A stretch of 64,000 nt of DNA from CAXTSE01 sp964246985 (GTDB lineage Bacteria; Actinomycetota; Actinomycetes; Actinomycetales; Microbacteriaceae): positions 102,361-166,360 of the forward strand of contig CAXTSE010000008.1 of the NCBI GenBank assembly GCA_964246985.1, in the 5' to 3' direction. The notes under the pieces were generated by a model. The model worked only from the letters and a program-made list of their open reading frames with translations. It had not been told where the DNA came from and did no database searches. Shown piece by piece: positions 56,432 through 64,000 of the stretch; position 1 is the stretch's first letter, and every line of letters begins with the position of its first letter. Both the position numbers and the translations under genes were made by a program.

Positions 56432-58480
56432 CTAGGACGCGCGTGCTCCACGGCGGTTCGGGGCCTCGACGACTGCGGCGTCGACGAACGTACGCGCCAG
56501 GACCGCGTCCGACTCGTCGACGAACCAGAGCTGAAGGCGAGCCGGGCCTGCCGGGGCGGGAACCGTGAGATGCGCGGCGTCGCTCACACGGAAGGGCTCC
56601 ACGTCGATCGGGTCGGTCTGCGCGACGTGCGGCGAGGGGACGGAGCCGAACGGCCGACCCGCCGACACCCAGGTCGCGCGCAGCCTGCCGACGACCGCCG
56701 ACGAGCCGTGGTGCGACACCCGGACGGCGACATCGGTCGGCTCGCTCGGGACCTCGATGTCGGCGCCGGCGGCACGTGGGATCAGGTCGACGATCAGCGT
56801 CGTCTTCCCCACCGCGTCCGCGGGATGCAGCCCGCCCCAGTCCTTCTGCCGCCGATCCGCGTCGACGAGACCGGCCATCTCGTGCTCCACGTCGCTGAGC
56901 TCGGTGTAGACGTAGCCCGCGAAGCGGTCGTGACGCCGCAGCTCCTGCGTCTGCCAGCGCACATGCCAGGCGCGCTCCAGGCTGGTGAACCCAGCGCCGT
57001 ACTCGCTGTTGACGATCGGTATGCCTGACCGAGGGTGTGCTGCCGATCCGTAGAAGGACTTGTCGACGACGAAGTCGGGACCGAGCTTCACGGGGAACGC
57101 GTCGCGGGTGCCGGCCGCGAGATCGCTCAGGTTGCGGGCCCAGGCTGCCGGATCCTCGTCGTAGTAGTGCCAGTCGACGAGGTCGGTCCTCACGTGCGCC
57201 CATCCGGAGTTCTCGACGATGGGTCGGGTGTCGTCGATGCGTCGCAGCGCGTCATAGGCCGCAACGGCGGCATCCGCGCGCTCGGAGCTGCCGGGGATGT
57301 CCCAGTCGAGCCCCCACTCCTCGTTATAGAGACCCCAGATGACGATGGAGGGGTGGTTGCCGTCGCGCTCCACCATGGGTGCGATCTGCGCCTCGAAGCC
57401 CGCCGCGGATGCGGGGGTGAAGCGGCTGGGGCAGGCCGGCTCCGCCCACACCAGCATGCCCATCCGGTCGGCGTGACAGAGCCAGCGCGGCTCCTCGAAC
57501 TTCAGGTGCTTGCGCACGAGATTGAACCCGAGCCCACGTGCGATCTCCAGATCCCGCAGCAGGGCGGCGTCATCGGGGGCGGTCGGCCCCGTCTCGGGCC
57601 AGTAGCCCTGGTCGAGCACTCCCCGCACCGAGAACCTGGCGCCGTTCAGGAAGAGCTGCTCCCCTCGAGTCTCGATCCGTCGCAGGCCGGTCTCGACGAT
57701 GACGCGATCGGCCCCCTCCCCCTCGCCCACAGCGAACTCGAGACGATAGAGGTGCGGCTCGGCGGGCGACCACAGGCGCGGCGCCGCGAGCTCGAGGCGA
57801 CCGGCGAAGGTCCCGCCCTCGTCTGCCAGGAGGGTGACCGACTCCGCGCCGTCCAGGACTCGGATGCGCACCTCGCCGCGAGCGACCACGTCGCCGACCA
57901 GGCGACCGGCGATGTCGATACCCGTGAGCGAGTCGCCCCGGAGCGAGATGCCGTCGGCGTAGCTGCGGCCCCTCGCCTCCAACCAGACGGACTGCCAGAT
58001 GCCCGAGGTGGGCGTGAAGGAGACGCCATCGTAGTCGTCCCGTGGGATCGAACGCTGCTTGCCGTGAGGGATCGAGCGTTTGTCGGCCGGAGCGTCGACG
58101 TCGACCCGCAGAGAGCAGACGGCTCCCGGGGACAGATGGTCGGTGACGTCGAACTCGAACGACGTGTACCCGCCCTCGTGCAGGCCGACCGGCTTCCCGT
58201 CTATGGACACGATGGCGCGGTGGTGGACGGCGCCGAAGCTCAGCACGATGCGCGAGCCCGACCACTGCGCTGGGACCACGAGGCTGCGTCGGTAGGACGC
58301 GTGCTCGAGCCAGGTGCGGCCGATTCCTGACGCGGGCGTCTCCCACGCGAACGGCACCACGACCGTCGCCAGACCGTCCTCGCTTTCGAACTCCCACTCG
58401 CCGTTGAGGCTCAGCCACCGATCCGACCGGTCGCGATCGGGGCGCGGGTACTCGGGCTTGGGGAGAGGATGTGCAGACAT
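56432..58480 (-). CDS. Glycoside hydrolase family 2 enzyme
   Basis: A 682-residue beta-glycosidase with the GH2 layout: sugar-binding jelly-roll (about 20-170), immunoglobulin-like domain (about 175-275), TIM barrel (about 280-560) and a C-terminal beta domain. The acid/base is Glu387 in WGLYNEEWG and the nucleophile Glu493 in VNSEYGAGF. RLWSPAEPHLYRLEFAVG and FEEPRWLCHADRMGMLVWAE are family phrases. No signal peptide, so it acts on imported sugars. It is the last gene of a transport operon. Specificity (galactoside, glucuronide, mannoside) cannot be set from these motifs. Confidence 0.92.
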   Translation of the reverse strand: MSAHPLPKPEYPRPDRDRSDRWLSLNGEWEFESEDGLATVVVPFAWETPASGIGRTWLEHASYRRSLVVPAQWSGSRIVLSFGAVHHRAIVSIDGKPVGLHEGGYTSFEFDVTDHLSPGAVCSLRVDVDAPADKRSIPHGKQRSIPRDDYDGVSFTPTSGIWQSVWLEARGRSYADGISLRGDSLTGIDIAGRLVGDVVARGEVRIRVLDGAESVTLLADEGGTFAGRLELAAPRLWSPAEPHLYRLEFAVGEGEGADRVIVETGLRRIETRGEQLFLNGARFSVRGVLDQGYWPETGPTAPDDAALLRDLEIARGLGFNLVRKHLKFEEPRWLCHADRMGMLVWAEPACPSRFTPASAAGFEAQIAPMVERDGNHPSIVIWGLYNEEWGLDWDIPGSSERADAAVAAYDALRRIDDTRPIVENSGWAHVRTDLVDWHYYDEDPAAWARNLSDLAAGTRDAFPVKLGPDFVVDKSFYGSAAHPRSGIPIVNSEYGAGFTSLERAWHVRWQTQELRRHDRFAGYVYTELSDVEHEMAGLVDADRRQKDWGGLHPADAVGKTTLIVDLIPRAAGADIEVPSEPTDVAVRVSHHGSSAVVGRLRATWVSAGRPFGSVPSPHVAQTDPIDVEPFRVSDAAHLTVPAPAGPARLQLWFVDESDAVLARTFVDAAVVEAPNRRGARAS

Positions 58481-58512
58481 GGGTGTCGTGCCTTTCGACG
58501 GGACGGGAGAGG

Positions 58513-59400
58513 TCAGCCCTTGACGCTTCCGGCGAGGATGCCGTTGATGAAGTGCCGCTGGAGCAGGATGAAGACGATGAGCAAGGGGACGAGGGCGACG
58601 GAGCTGGCCGCCAGCAGCTCGCCGGTGACGGTGGCGTAGTCGGCACCGATCCGGTTGCCGCTGATGTTCTGCGCGAGGGTGGAGAGCACGACCTGCAGGG
58701 TCTGCATCGTGTCGCCGGTGGCGATCACGACCGGCCACACGAAGTCGTTGTACACGTTCATGACCGTCAGCACGGCCAGTCCCGCGAGGCCGGGGCGGAT
58801 GACGGGGACGACGATGCGCCAGAAGATTCCGAACTCGCCGCATCCGTCGACACGGGCGGCGTCGAGCAGCTCGTCGGGCACCGATGCGATGACCTGCCGC
58901 ATCCAGAAGATGGCGAAGGCGATGCCAAACGAGTCGGGCAGCACGAGCGCCTGATACGTGTTGACCCACCCGAGCTCCTTCATCTCGAGGAGGAGCGGGA
59001 TGATCAGCACGATGATCGGCAGCGTGAGAGTGATCAGCACCGTGCCGAACAGCAGATTCTTGAACGGGAACTCGTACTTCGCGAAGGCATAGGCGGCCAG
59101 CGGGGCGAAGAACATCGTGATGCCGCCCTTGAGGACCAGCACGATGCCGGTGTTCAGGAAGCCCTGACCGATCGGGACGTCCTCGAACATCCGGGTGAAG
59201 TTGTCGATGGTGACGGTCGACGGGTCGAAGGACAGTGGATACCGGATGATGTCGTTCGCCGGCTTGAAGGCCGACAGCACTGCCCAGGCCACAGGGGCGA
59301 GGAACGCGACAGTCAGCAGCACCAGGAACAGCTGCGACCCGATCGCCGGTCGCTCGCGCCGTCGCGATGTGGATGATTGCGGGGATTCGAGAGCGGTCAC
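58513..59400 (-). CDS. Carbohydrate ABC transporter permease (MalG type)
   Basis: A 295-residue permease with six helices, the second inner-membrane subunit of the sugar importer. The EAA loop appears as ELLDAARVDGCGEFGIFWRIVVP, and LSAFKPANDIIRYP, with LPDSFGIAFAIFWMRQVIA, is typical of MalG-type subunits. GTG 59400 lies 4 bp after the stop of the other permease. No ATPase gene is present, so the importer must borrow a shared MsmK/MsiK-type ATPase encoded elsewhere, as is common in Actinobacteria. Confidence 0.93.
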   Translation of the reverse strand: MTALESPQSSTSRRRERPAIGSQLFLVLLTVAFLAPVAWAVLSAFKPANDIIRYPLSFDPSTVTIDNFTRMFEDVPIGQGFLNTGIVLVLKGGITMFFAPLAAYAFAKYEFPFKNLLFGTVLITLTLPIIVLIIPLLLEMKELGWVNTYQALVLPDSFGIAFAIFWMRQVIASVPDELLDAARVDGCGEFGIFWRIVVPVIRPGLAGLAVLTVMNVYNDFVWPVVIATGDTMQTLQVVLSTLAQNISGNRIGADYATVTGELLAASSVALVPLLIVFILLQRHFINGILAGSVKG

Positions 59401-59403
59401 GTA

Positions 59404-60330
59404 TCAGTCCTTCGCTCGCAGGAGTCGGACGAACACCAGCGACAGCAGCATCACGATGATCACCAGCAGGAACGAGTTGGCCGCACCGGTGCCGAGGTCG
59501 GCACGAGTGATGTGGTTGTAGAGGTAGAGCCCGGCGGTCGTGGTGGAGCCGTACGGGCCGCCCTGCGTGACGACGAAGGGCTCAGCGAACATCTGGAAGA
59601 CCGCCAGCGTCTGCAGCACGACGGCGAACATCAGGGTGCGGCGGATCAGCGGAACGGTGATGCTCCAGAGCTGACGAGCTCGCGACGCCCCGTCGATTCC
59701 AGCAGCCTCGTAGATGGACCCGTCGATCGACTGCAGCCCCGACAGAACGATGATGATGATGAAGCCGGTGGTCTTCCAGAGGAACAGCAAGGCCAGCGTC
59801 GGCTTCGCCCACTCGCTGGTCGTCAGCCAGCCGATGTCCGGGATGCCGACGACGTTGAGGAGGCCATTGACCGCTCCGTAGTCCTGATCGAACACCACCA
59901 CCCAGATCTGCGCGATGGCGACGAGCGGCGTGACGAACGGCACGACGAACGCCGTGCGATAGAAGCCGCGCAGACGCAGCTTCGCGTTGTTGAGCAGCAC
60001 TGCCGCCAGCACCGCCAGAACGATCTGGACGGGCACGATGAGCAGCCACAGCGCGGCCGAGTTGCCGAGTGACGACCAGAACCCGACGTTGCCGAGGAGG
60101 TAGGTGTAGTTGTCGAATCCGACCCAGTTGGCGCTGCCTGCCCCCCTCCAATCGGTGAAGCTCAGACGCAGCGTGAAGACCATGGGGTAGACCCCGAAGG
60201 CCGCGAACAGAACGAGGAACGGCGCGATGAATATGTAGGGGGCCAGACGCCGCGTCGGTGGGCGTCCCGCACCCCCGCTGCGGCGAGCGGGCGTCGCCGA
60301 CCGGCGGGCGGGTGTGATCAGGGCGGTCAT
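59404..60330 (-). CDS. Carbohydrate ABC transporter permease (MalF type)
   Basis: A 308-residue permease partnering the MalG-type subunit. Six helices are visible, from APYIFIAPFLVLFAAFGVYP onward, with LSFTDWRGAG, FVVPFVTPLVAIAQIW and the EAA loop SIYEAAGIDGASRARQLWSITVP. A basic, Ala/Pro-rich N-terminus of 30 residues precedes helix 1. It follows the binding-protein gene by 62 bp and precedes the next permease by 3 bp. Confidence 0.93.
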   Translation of the reverse strand: MTALITPARRSATPARRSGGAGRPPTRRLAPYIFIAPFLVLFAAFGVYPMVFTLRLSFTDWRGAGSANWVGFDNYTYLLGNVGFWSSLGNSAALWLLIVPVQIVLAVLAAVLLNNAKLRLRGFYRTAFVVPFVTPLVAIAQIWVVVFDQDYGAVNGLLNVVGIPDIGWLTTSEWAKPTLALLFLWKTTGFIIIIVLSGLQSIDGSIYEAAGIDGASRARQLWSITVPLIRRTLMFAVVLQTLAVFQMFAEPFVVTQGGPYGSTTTAGLYLYNHITRADLGTGAANSFLLVIIVMLLSLVFVRLLRAKD

Positions 60331-60392
60331 CGATGCTCCTTTCGGGTCGCGGGGGTGCGGGTGGTCGTGCAGCGCGGCGGCGAAGCGCCCGG

Positions 60393-61796
60393 CTACTGCC
60401 TGTCGATCAGATTGCTCTGGATGTCGGTCGACGACTGATCGATGACCTCGCGCGGCGTGAGATCTCCATCGAGCATCTTCTGGATGTTGTTGCCCAGATA
60501 GTCGACCGCGCCACCCCACCAACTCGGGGTCGGAACGCTGCCTGGTATCTGCGCGCCGGCATCGGTGGCAGTCGCCCACAGGTCCTGCCCGCCGAGCGAC
60601 GCGAGCGGCTCGAAGAGCGGCTTCTCCGGATCTGCAGCCGGGCCGTAGCTCGGGATCGAGGTGTTGAGCCCGCCGGGGTAGACGTCGTTGGGGCCATACA
60701 CCGCGGTGTAGCCCTCCTCGTCGAACATCAGGAACTCGTAGAACAGCCACGCGAGGTCGGAGTTCTCGCCCGCCTTGGGCAGGATGAAGGATGCGCCGCC
60801 CATGGCGCCGCTCCGCGGTCCGCCGTCCTCCCAGGCCGGCAGGGGCATGGCACGCCAGTCACCGGATGTCTGGGGCAGCAGCTGCTCGGTCGCGAAGTCG
60901 AACCAGATGGCCCACGGGTAGAAGACCTGCTGTCCGGCGTCGAGGGTGGCGATGTCGGTCGGACCGAGGTACTCGGCTCGCGTGCCGAGCCCCTCCTGCT
61001 GCACGGTGTCGAGGAAGCCGAGGATCTGCTCGTACTCGGGCGAGTCGAGACGCAGCTCGCCGTCGGCATCTGTCATCGCCGTCCCGAGCTGGCTCGCGTA
61101 CATCTCGAGCTGGAGCTGCCCGAGGTACGGGCTCTGCTCGAGATGGATGGGACCGGAATCGGGCCGCGCCGCCTTGTAGGCGCGCGCCGCATCCAGGAGG
61201 TCGTCGTAGGTCTCGATCGCTTCGGCGTCGATGCCGACGGCCTCGAGCGCCGTCGCGTTGTAGTAGAGCAGACCCGGATCGAGGTCGTAGGGAACCCCGT
61301 AGTTCTTGCCGTCGAGGGTCGTGACGTCGACCTTCTGCTGCGCGATGTCGCCGATGTACGGATCGAGCACGTCAGTGAGATCCCACAGGTAGTCGGCGTA
61401 GCCGGCCACGAGGCTGTCATCGAGGAACACGCCATCGGGCACATCGGTGCCGGTGATCAGGGTGTTCTGCAACTTGGCGCCGATGTCGACGGCCTGGTGG
61501 TTGACCGTGATGTCGGGGTACTTCTCGTTGAATGCCGGGATGGCGGCGTCGAAGACGTCGAAGAGGTCGCCGGAGCGATCCCAGATGGTGATCTCCCCCG
61601 TGGGGGATGCCTCCGTCGGCGCCTGGAGAGCGTCGGATTCGGCGGCATCGTCCGAGCCGATGGACGGGCCGCAGGCCGTGAGGCCGACAGCAAGCGACGC
61701 GGCGACGACGAGTGCGCCTCCACGTGTGACGCGGCGGAGGACGCGACGGGCGCGAGGCGCATTCGGTCCGGTCTGCCGGAACAGGGGCAGGTGCAT
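60393..61796 (-). CDS. Sugar-binding lipoprotein of an ABC importer
   Basis: A 467-residue extracellular solute-binding protein (family 1). Its signal peptide carries Arg/Gly-rich RRVTRGGALVVAASLAV and the lipobox LTAC with Cys42. The mature protein starts with ITIWDRSGDLFDVFDAAIPAFNEKYPDITV, typical for this family. AAG GAG lies five bases before ATG 61796; an in-frame start further upstream lies within the operator region. It is the first gene of the operon; transcription probably starts inside 61837-61866 and is subject to the LacI product. Confidence 0.94.
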   Translation of the reverse strand: MHLPLFRQTGPNAPRARRVLRRVTRGGALVVAASLAVGLTACGPSIGSDDAAESDALQAPTEASPTGEITIWDRSGDLFDVFDAAIPAFNEKYPDITVNHQAVDIGAKLQNTLITGTDVPDGVFLDDSLVAGYADYLWDLTDVLDPYIGDIAQQKVDVTTLDGKNYGVPYDLDPGLLYYNATALEAVGIDAEAIETYDDLLDAARAYKAARPDSGPIHLEQSPYLGQLQLEMYASQLGTAMTDADGELRLDSPEYEQILGFLDTVQQEGLGTRAEYLGPTDIATLDAGQQVFYPWAIWFDFATEQLLPQTSGDWRAMPLPAWEDGGPRSGAMGGASFILPKAGENSDLAWLFYEFLMFDEEGYTAVYGPNDVYPGGLNTSIPSYGPAADPEKPLFEPLASLGGQDLWATATDAGAQIPGSVPTPSWWGGAVDYLGNNIQKMLDGDLTPREVIDQSSTDIQSNLIDRQ

Positions 61797-61818
61797 GACA
61801 CTCCTTTGTGCGGGGACG

Positions 61819-61866
61819 TTTGCCAACGTGTGCAAAACGATACATCACCTTTGCGCACGTTGCAAA
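61819..61866. promoter_or_regulatory. Two LacI-type operators over the divergent promoters
   Basis: Operator 1 is TTTGCCAACGTGTGCAAA (61819-61836), with arms TTTGC/GCAAA around a central ACGT. Operator 2 is TTTGCGCACGTTGCAAA (61850-61866), same arms with a seven-base spacer. On the minus strand TTGCAA (61865-61860) and TATCGT (61842-61837) are 17 bp apart and fit a promoter for the binding-protein operon that both operators would block. Confidence 0.7.
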
Positions 61867-61920
61867 CGCTATGCTGACGCTCGGAGATCGACGGAAATCT
61901 CCAGTCGAGGAGGAGCCGCG

Positions 61921-62946
61921 ATGCCCGCAACGTTGCGCGATGTCGCAGACCTCGCGCAGGTCTCGATGCGCACGGTCTCCAACGTGGTGAGCGGCTATGA
62001 GCACGTCAGCGCGCGAATGCGCGAGCGCGTCGAGACGGCGATCGCCGAGCTCGACTACCGGCCGAACCCGGTCGCCCGCACTCTGCGCACCGGCCGCACG
62101 GGGGTGCTCGCACTGGTCGTCCCCGAGATCGACGCACCCTATTTCAGCGAGCTCGCGCGTGACGTCATCAATGAGGCTGCCGAGCTGGGGTTCCGGGTGA
62201 TGATCGACCAGACGGGGCACGACCACGATCGCGAGCGCGACCTGCTCACGGGCGTCGACCGGACCATGCTGTTCGACGGCATCCTGTTCAGTCCGCTGGT
62301 CACCGCAGACGAGCTCCAGGAGATGAGCGCCCGCACGCGGATGCCCCTGGTGCTGCTCGGCGAGCACGATTTCGACGGGCACTACGACCACGTCGCTATC
62401 GACAACATGCGCGCGGCCCGGGACGCCACCCGCCACCTGCTCGAACTGGGCCGCACTCGGATCGCGGCGATCGGCGCCCAGCCCGACGAGGACTACTCGA
62501 CGCCGCAGCAGCGCACCGCAGGCTACGAGGCTGCCTTGGCTGAGGCGGGCATCGAGGTCGACTCACGGCTGCTTCAACCTGCCGTCCACTACCGACGCGC
62601 CGACGGATACGCCGCGGCCCGAGCGCTGCTCGCGCTCGACACCCCGCCCGATGCCATCTTCTGCTACTCGGACCTGCTCGCGATGGGCGCGATGCGCGCG
62701 ATCTTCGACTCCGGCCTTCGCGTGCCGGAGGACATCGCGATCATCGGCATCGACGACATCGAGGAAGGCCGCTACTCCAGGCCGAGCCTCAGCACGGTGT
62801 CGCTCGACACCCCGTTCATCGCGCACCATGCGATCGCCCGGATCGCGGCACTCATCGACGACCCCGACGCGCCCGCGCGCGAGGTGGTCGCGCCGCACTC
62901 CGTGCTCGTGCGGGAGAGCACCGTGGGAGCTGCAACGCGGACCTAG
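61921..62946 (+). CDS. LacI-family regulator
   Basis: A 341-residue repressor. Residues 4-50 form the helix-turn-helix and hinge (TLRDVADLAQVSMRTVSNVV, ELDYRPNPVARTLRTG); the rest is a periplasmic-binding-like domain with LALVVPEIDAPYFSELARDV, IAAIGAQPDEDYSTPQQRTAGY and AIIGIDDIEEGRYSRPSLSTV. AGGAGG lies seven bases before the ATG. It is divergent from the sugar-uptake operon and the two TTTGC operators lie between, so it very likely represses that operon until an imported sugar binds. Confidence 0.94.
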   Translation: MPATLRDVADLAQVSMRTVSNVVSGYEHVSARMRERVETAIAELDYRPNPVARTLRTGRTGVLALVVPEIDAPYFSELARDVINEAAELGFRVMIDQTGHDHDRERDLLTGVDRTMLFDGILFSPLVTADELQEMSARTRMPLVLLGEHDFDGHYDHVAIDNMRAARDATRHLLELGRTRIAAIGAQPDEDYSTPQQRTAGYEAALAEAGIEVDSRLLQPAVHYRRADGYAAARALLALDTPPDAIFCYSDLLAMGAMRAIFDSGLRVPEDIAIIGIDDIEEGRYSRPSLSTVSLDTPFIAHHAIARIAALIDDPDAPAREVVAPHSVLVRESTVGAATRT

Positions 62947-63869
62947 GCGTGCGCGATGTGCGGAAGCAGCGAGCTGTCGGGCGCCAGCAGCGGCAGCAGG
63001 GCCGCCCCGTCGAGGCCGGTGCCCGCCGCCGCACGGAGGTTGACCTCCGGCCACAGTGCGCGCAGCCCGTCCGCGAACCCTGCCGCGATCTCGGGCACGC
63101 GCAGCACGCCGCCGAGACCGCACACGATCGGCGATCCGTGGGCTTCCCCCACCCGACGCAGCCCGGTCGCGACCGACAGCACCAGCTCCTCGGAGGTGAC
63201 GGCACAGATCCGCAGAGCGACCGCATCACCCTGCGCGGCGGCGGCGCTCACCCAGCGCGAGTATCCGGCGATGCGCCGCACCCGTCCGAGGTCGGACTGC
63301 AGCTCGATGTAGGCCTGCTCGACATCCGGGAACTCGGCCCGCGCCGCATCCGTCATCAGCGTCGCGGGCCCGCGCCCGTCGTGTGCGCGCATCACGGCCT
63401 CGAGGGCGGCGCGGCCGATCCAGAAGCCGCTGCCGGCGTCGCCCATCAGGTAGCCCCAGCCGTCGACACGTGCGACGTCGTCGGCGCCGACGGCGAGCGT
63501 CACGACGCCGGTTCCCGCCGCGACGACAGCCCCCCGCTCGTCGCCGAGCGCACCGAGGTAGGAGGTGATCGAGTCGTGGGCGAGATACGCGGCGGTGACA
63601 CCGGATGCGGCGGTCGCGGCACGCAGGCCGGCCGGGTCGGTCTCGGCCTCGGTCAGCCCCGTGGAGCCGACGCTCACGACGTCGACCGCGCCGGCCGAGG
63701 CCGTGACCCGCGCCACGACGTCGGCGAGCTGCGGGATCAGCGGGGTGTCGGTGCGGATGCCCGTGAACTCGAGAGGCTCGCCGCGCGATCCGTCGGCCTC
63801 GACCACGAGAGAGCGGATTCCGGTCTGCCCGGCGTCGATGGCGAGGATGCGGGGTGTGGGCACAGTCAC
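62943..63869 (-). CDS. BadF/BadG/BcrA/BcrD-type ATPase, GlcNAc-kinase-like
   Basis: A 308-residue ASKHA-fold kinase. Phosphate-1 loop LAIDAGQTGIRSLVVEADG, phosphate-2 VVAAGTGVVTLAVG, adenosine region CGLGGVLRVPEIAAGF and the hinge segment WGYLMGDAGSGFWIG together match the BadF/BcrAD family, whose bacterial members outside anaerobes are usually N-acetylglucosamine or related sugar kinases. It starts at GTG 63869 and its stop overlaps that of the LacI gene by 4 bp. In this setting it probably phosphorylates the sugar released by the GH2 enzyme. Confidence 0.85.
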   Translation of the reverse strand: MTVPTPRILAIDAGQTGIRSLVVEADGSRGEPLEFTGIRTDTPLIPQLADVVARVTASAGAVDVVSVGSTGLTEAETDPAGLRAATAASGVTAAYLAHDSITSYLGALGDERGAVVAAGTGVVTLAVGADDVARVDGWGYLMGDAGSGFWIGRAALEAVMRAHDGRGPATLMTDAARAEFPDVEQAYIELQSDLGRVRRIAGYSRWVSAAAAQGDAVALRICAVTSEELVLSVATGLRRVGEAHGSPIVCGLGGVLRVPEIAAGFADGLRALWPEVNLRAAAGTGLDGAALLPLLAPDSSLLPHIAHA

Positions 63870-63891
63870 GACAGTCAGGGTATCGGGCGGC

Positions 63892-64000
63892 TCACGACGA
63901 GGGCGCCGAGGTGGTCGCCGTCGGAGCGGCGCGGCGGACGCGCTGCGGCGACGAACGCGGCACCCGCTCGACCACGTCGCGCGCCTCCAGGTCGACCTTG
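63892..64000 (-). CDS. C-terminal fragment of a gene cut by the window edge
   Basis: The frame from base 64000 reads KVDLEARDVVERVPRSSPQ and continues with an Arg/Ala/Thr/Ser-rich tail to TGA at 63892, 36 codons in all. It lies 22 bp upstream of the sugar-kinase start on the same strand. The piece is too short for a family call; a transcription regulator or sugar-metabolism enzyme would fit the position. Confidence 0.55.
   Translation of the reverse strand, partial: KVDLEARDVVERVPRSSPQRVRRAAPTATTSAPSS

Overview
The window is a high-GC actinobacterial chromosome segment, most likely from Microbacterium or a close relative in Microbacteriaceae. This is inferred from gene content and style: GatCAB, a long NAD-dependent DNA ligase, DUF3039 and DIP1984 families, many GTG starts, and many 4-bp ATGA/GTGA stop-start overlaps. 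No rRNA, tRNA, CRISPR array, insertion sequence or phage gene was seen. Both window edges cut a gene on the minus strand.

Layout. 1-5960: partial AzlC exporter, a thioredoxin-like/CcdA pair, a small membrane protein, an aldo/keto reductase, an orphan Imm5-like protein and two alpha/beta hydrolases. 5957-19871: gatB, a LysE exporter, a membrane protein, gatA-gatC, a DUF1023 hydrolase, a three-gene unit (ArsR-like regulator, beta-lactamase-fold hydrolase, small membrane protein), ligA, a dehydrogenase and an MFS transporter. 19936-30051: mnmA, the coupled murI-rph-rdgB unit, divergent pncB, a DUF559 nuclease-like gene inside two matching direct repeats, then an ABC system (ATPase with a long Ala/Pro/Lys tail, DIP1984 protein, permease) ending in a DUF3039 protein whose start region is an 18-bp tandem repeat.

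30296-43026 is a cell-wall glycopolymer locus. It encodes a nucleotidyltransferase, an ABC-2 polymer exporter (permease plus ATPase), an EcsC-like protein, a four-gene minus-strand unit for a nonulosonic acid (GT52-like transferase, CMP-sugar synthetase fused to a HAD phosphatase, NeuB-type synthase, putative capping or transfer protein), two CDP-glycerol glycerophosphotransferase-type proteins (one with two catalytic domains) and a family-2 glycosyltransferase. Together they look like the machinery for a teichoic or teichulosonic-acid-type polymer.

43177-49143: HtrA-type protease, an overlapping secreted PKD protein and lipoprotein, an aminotransferase, a TetR regulator with a His/Asp-rich tail, and a carbon-nitrogen hydrolase. 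49183-56364 is an exopolysaccharide locus: a 42-residue membrane protein, a hyaluronan-synthase-like GT2, an OafA/SGNH acyltransferase and UDP-glucose dehydrogenase in one direction, with a second processive GT2 facing away. This resembles a hasAB arrangement with an added acyltransferase.

56432-63869 is a sugar-uptake locus: GH2 glycosidase, two ABC permeases and a lipoprotein binding protein in one operon, facing a LacI regulator across a region with two TTTGC...GCAAA operators; a BadF/GlcNAc-kinase-type ATPase converges on the regulator.
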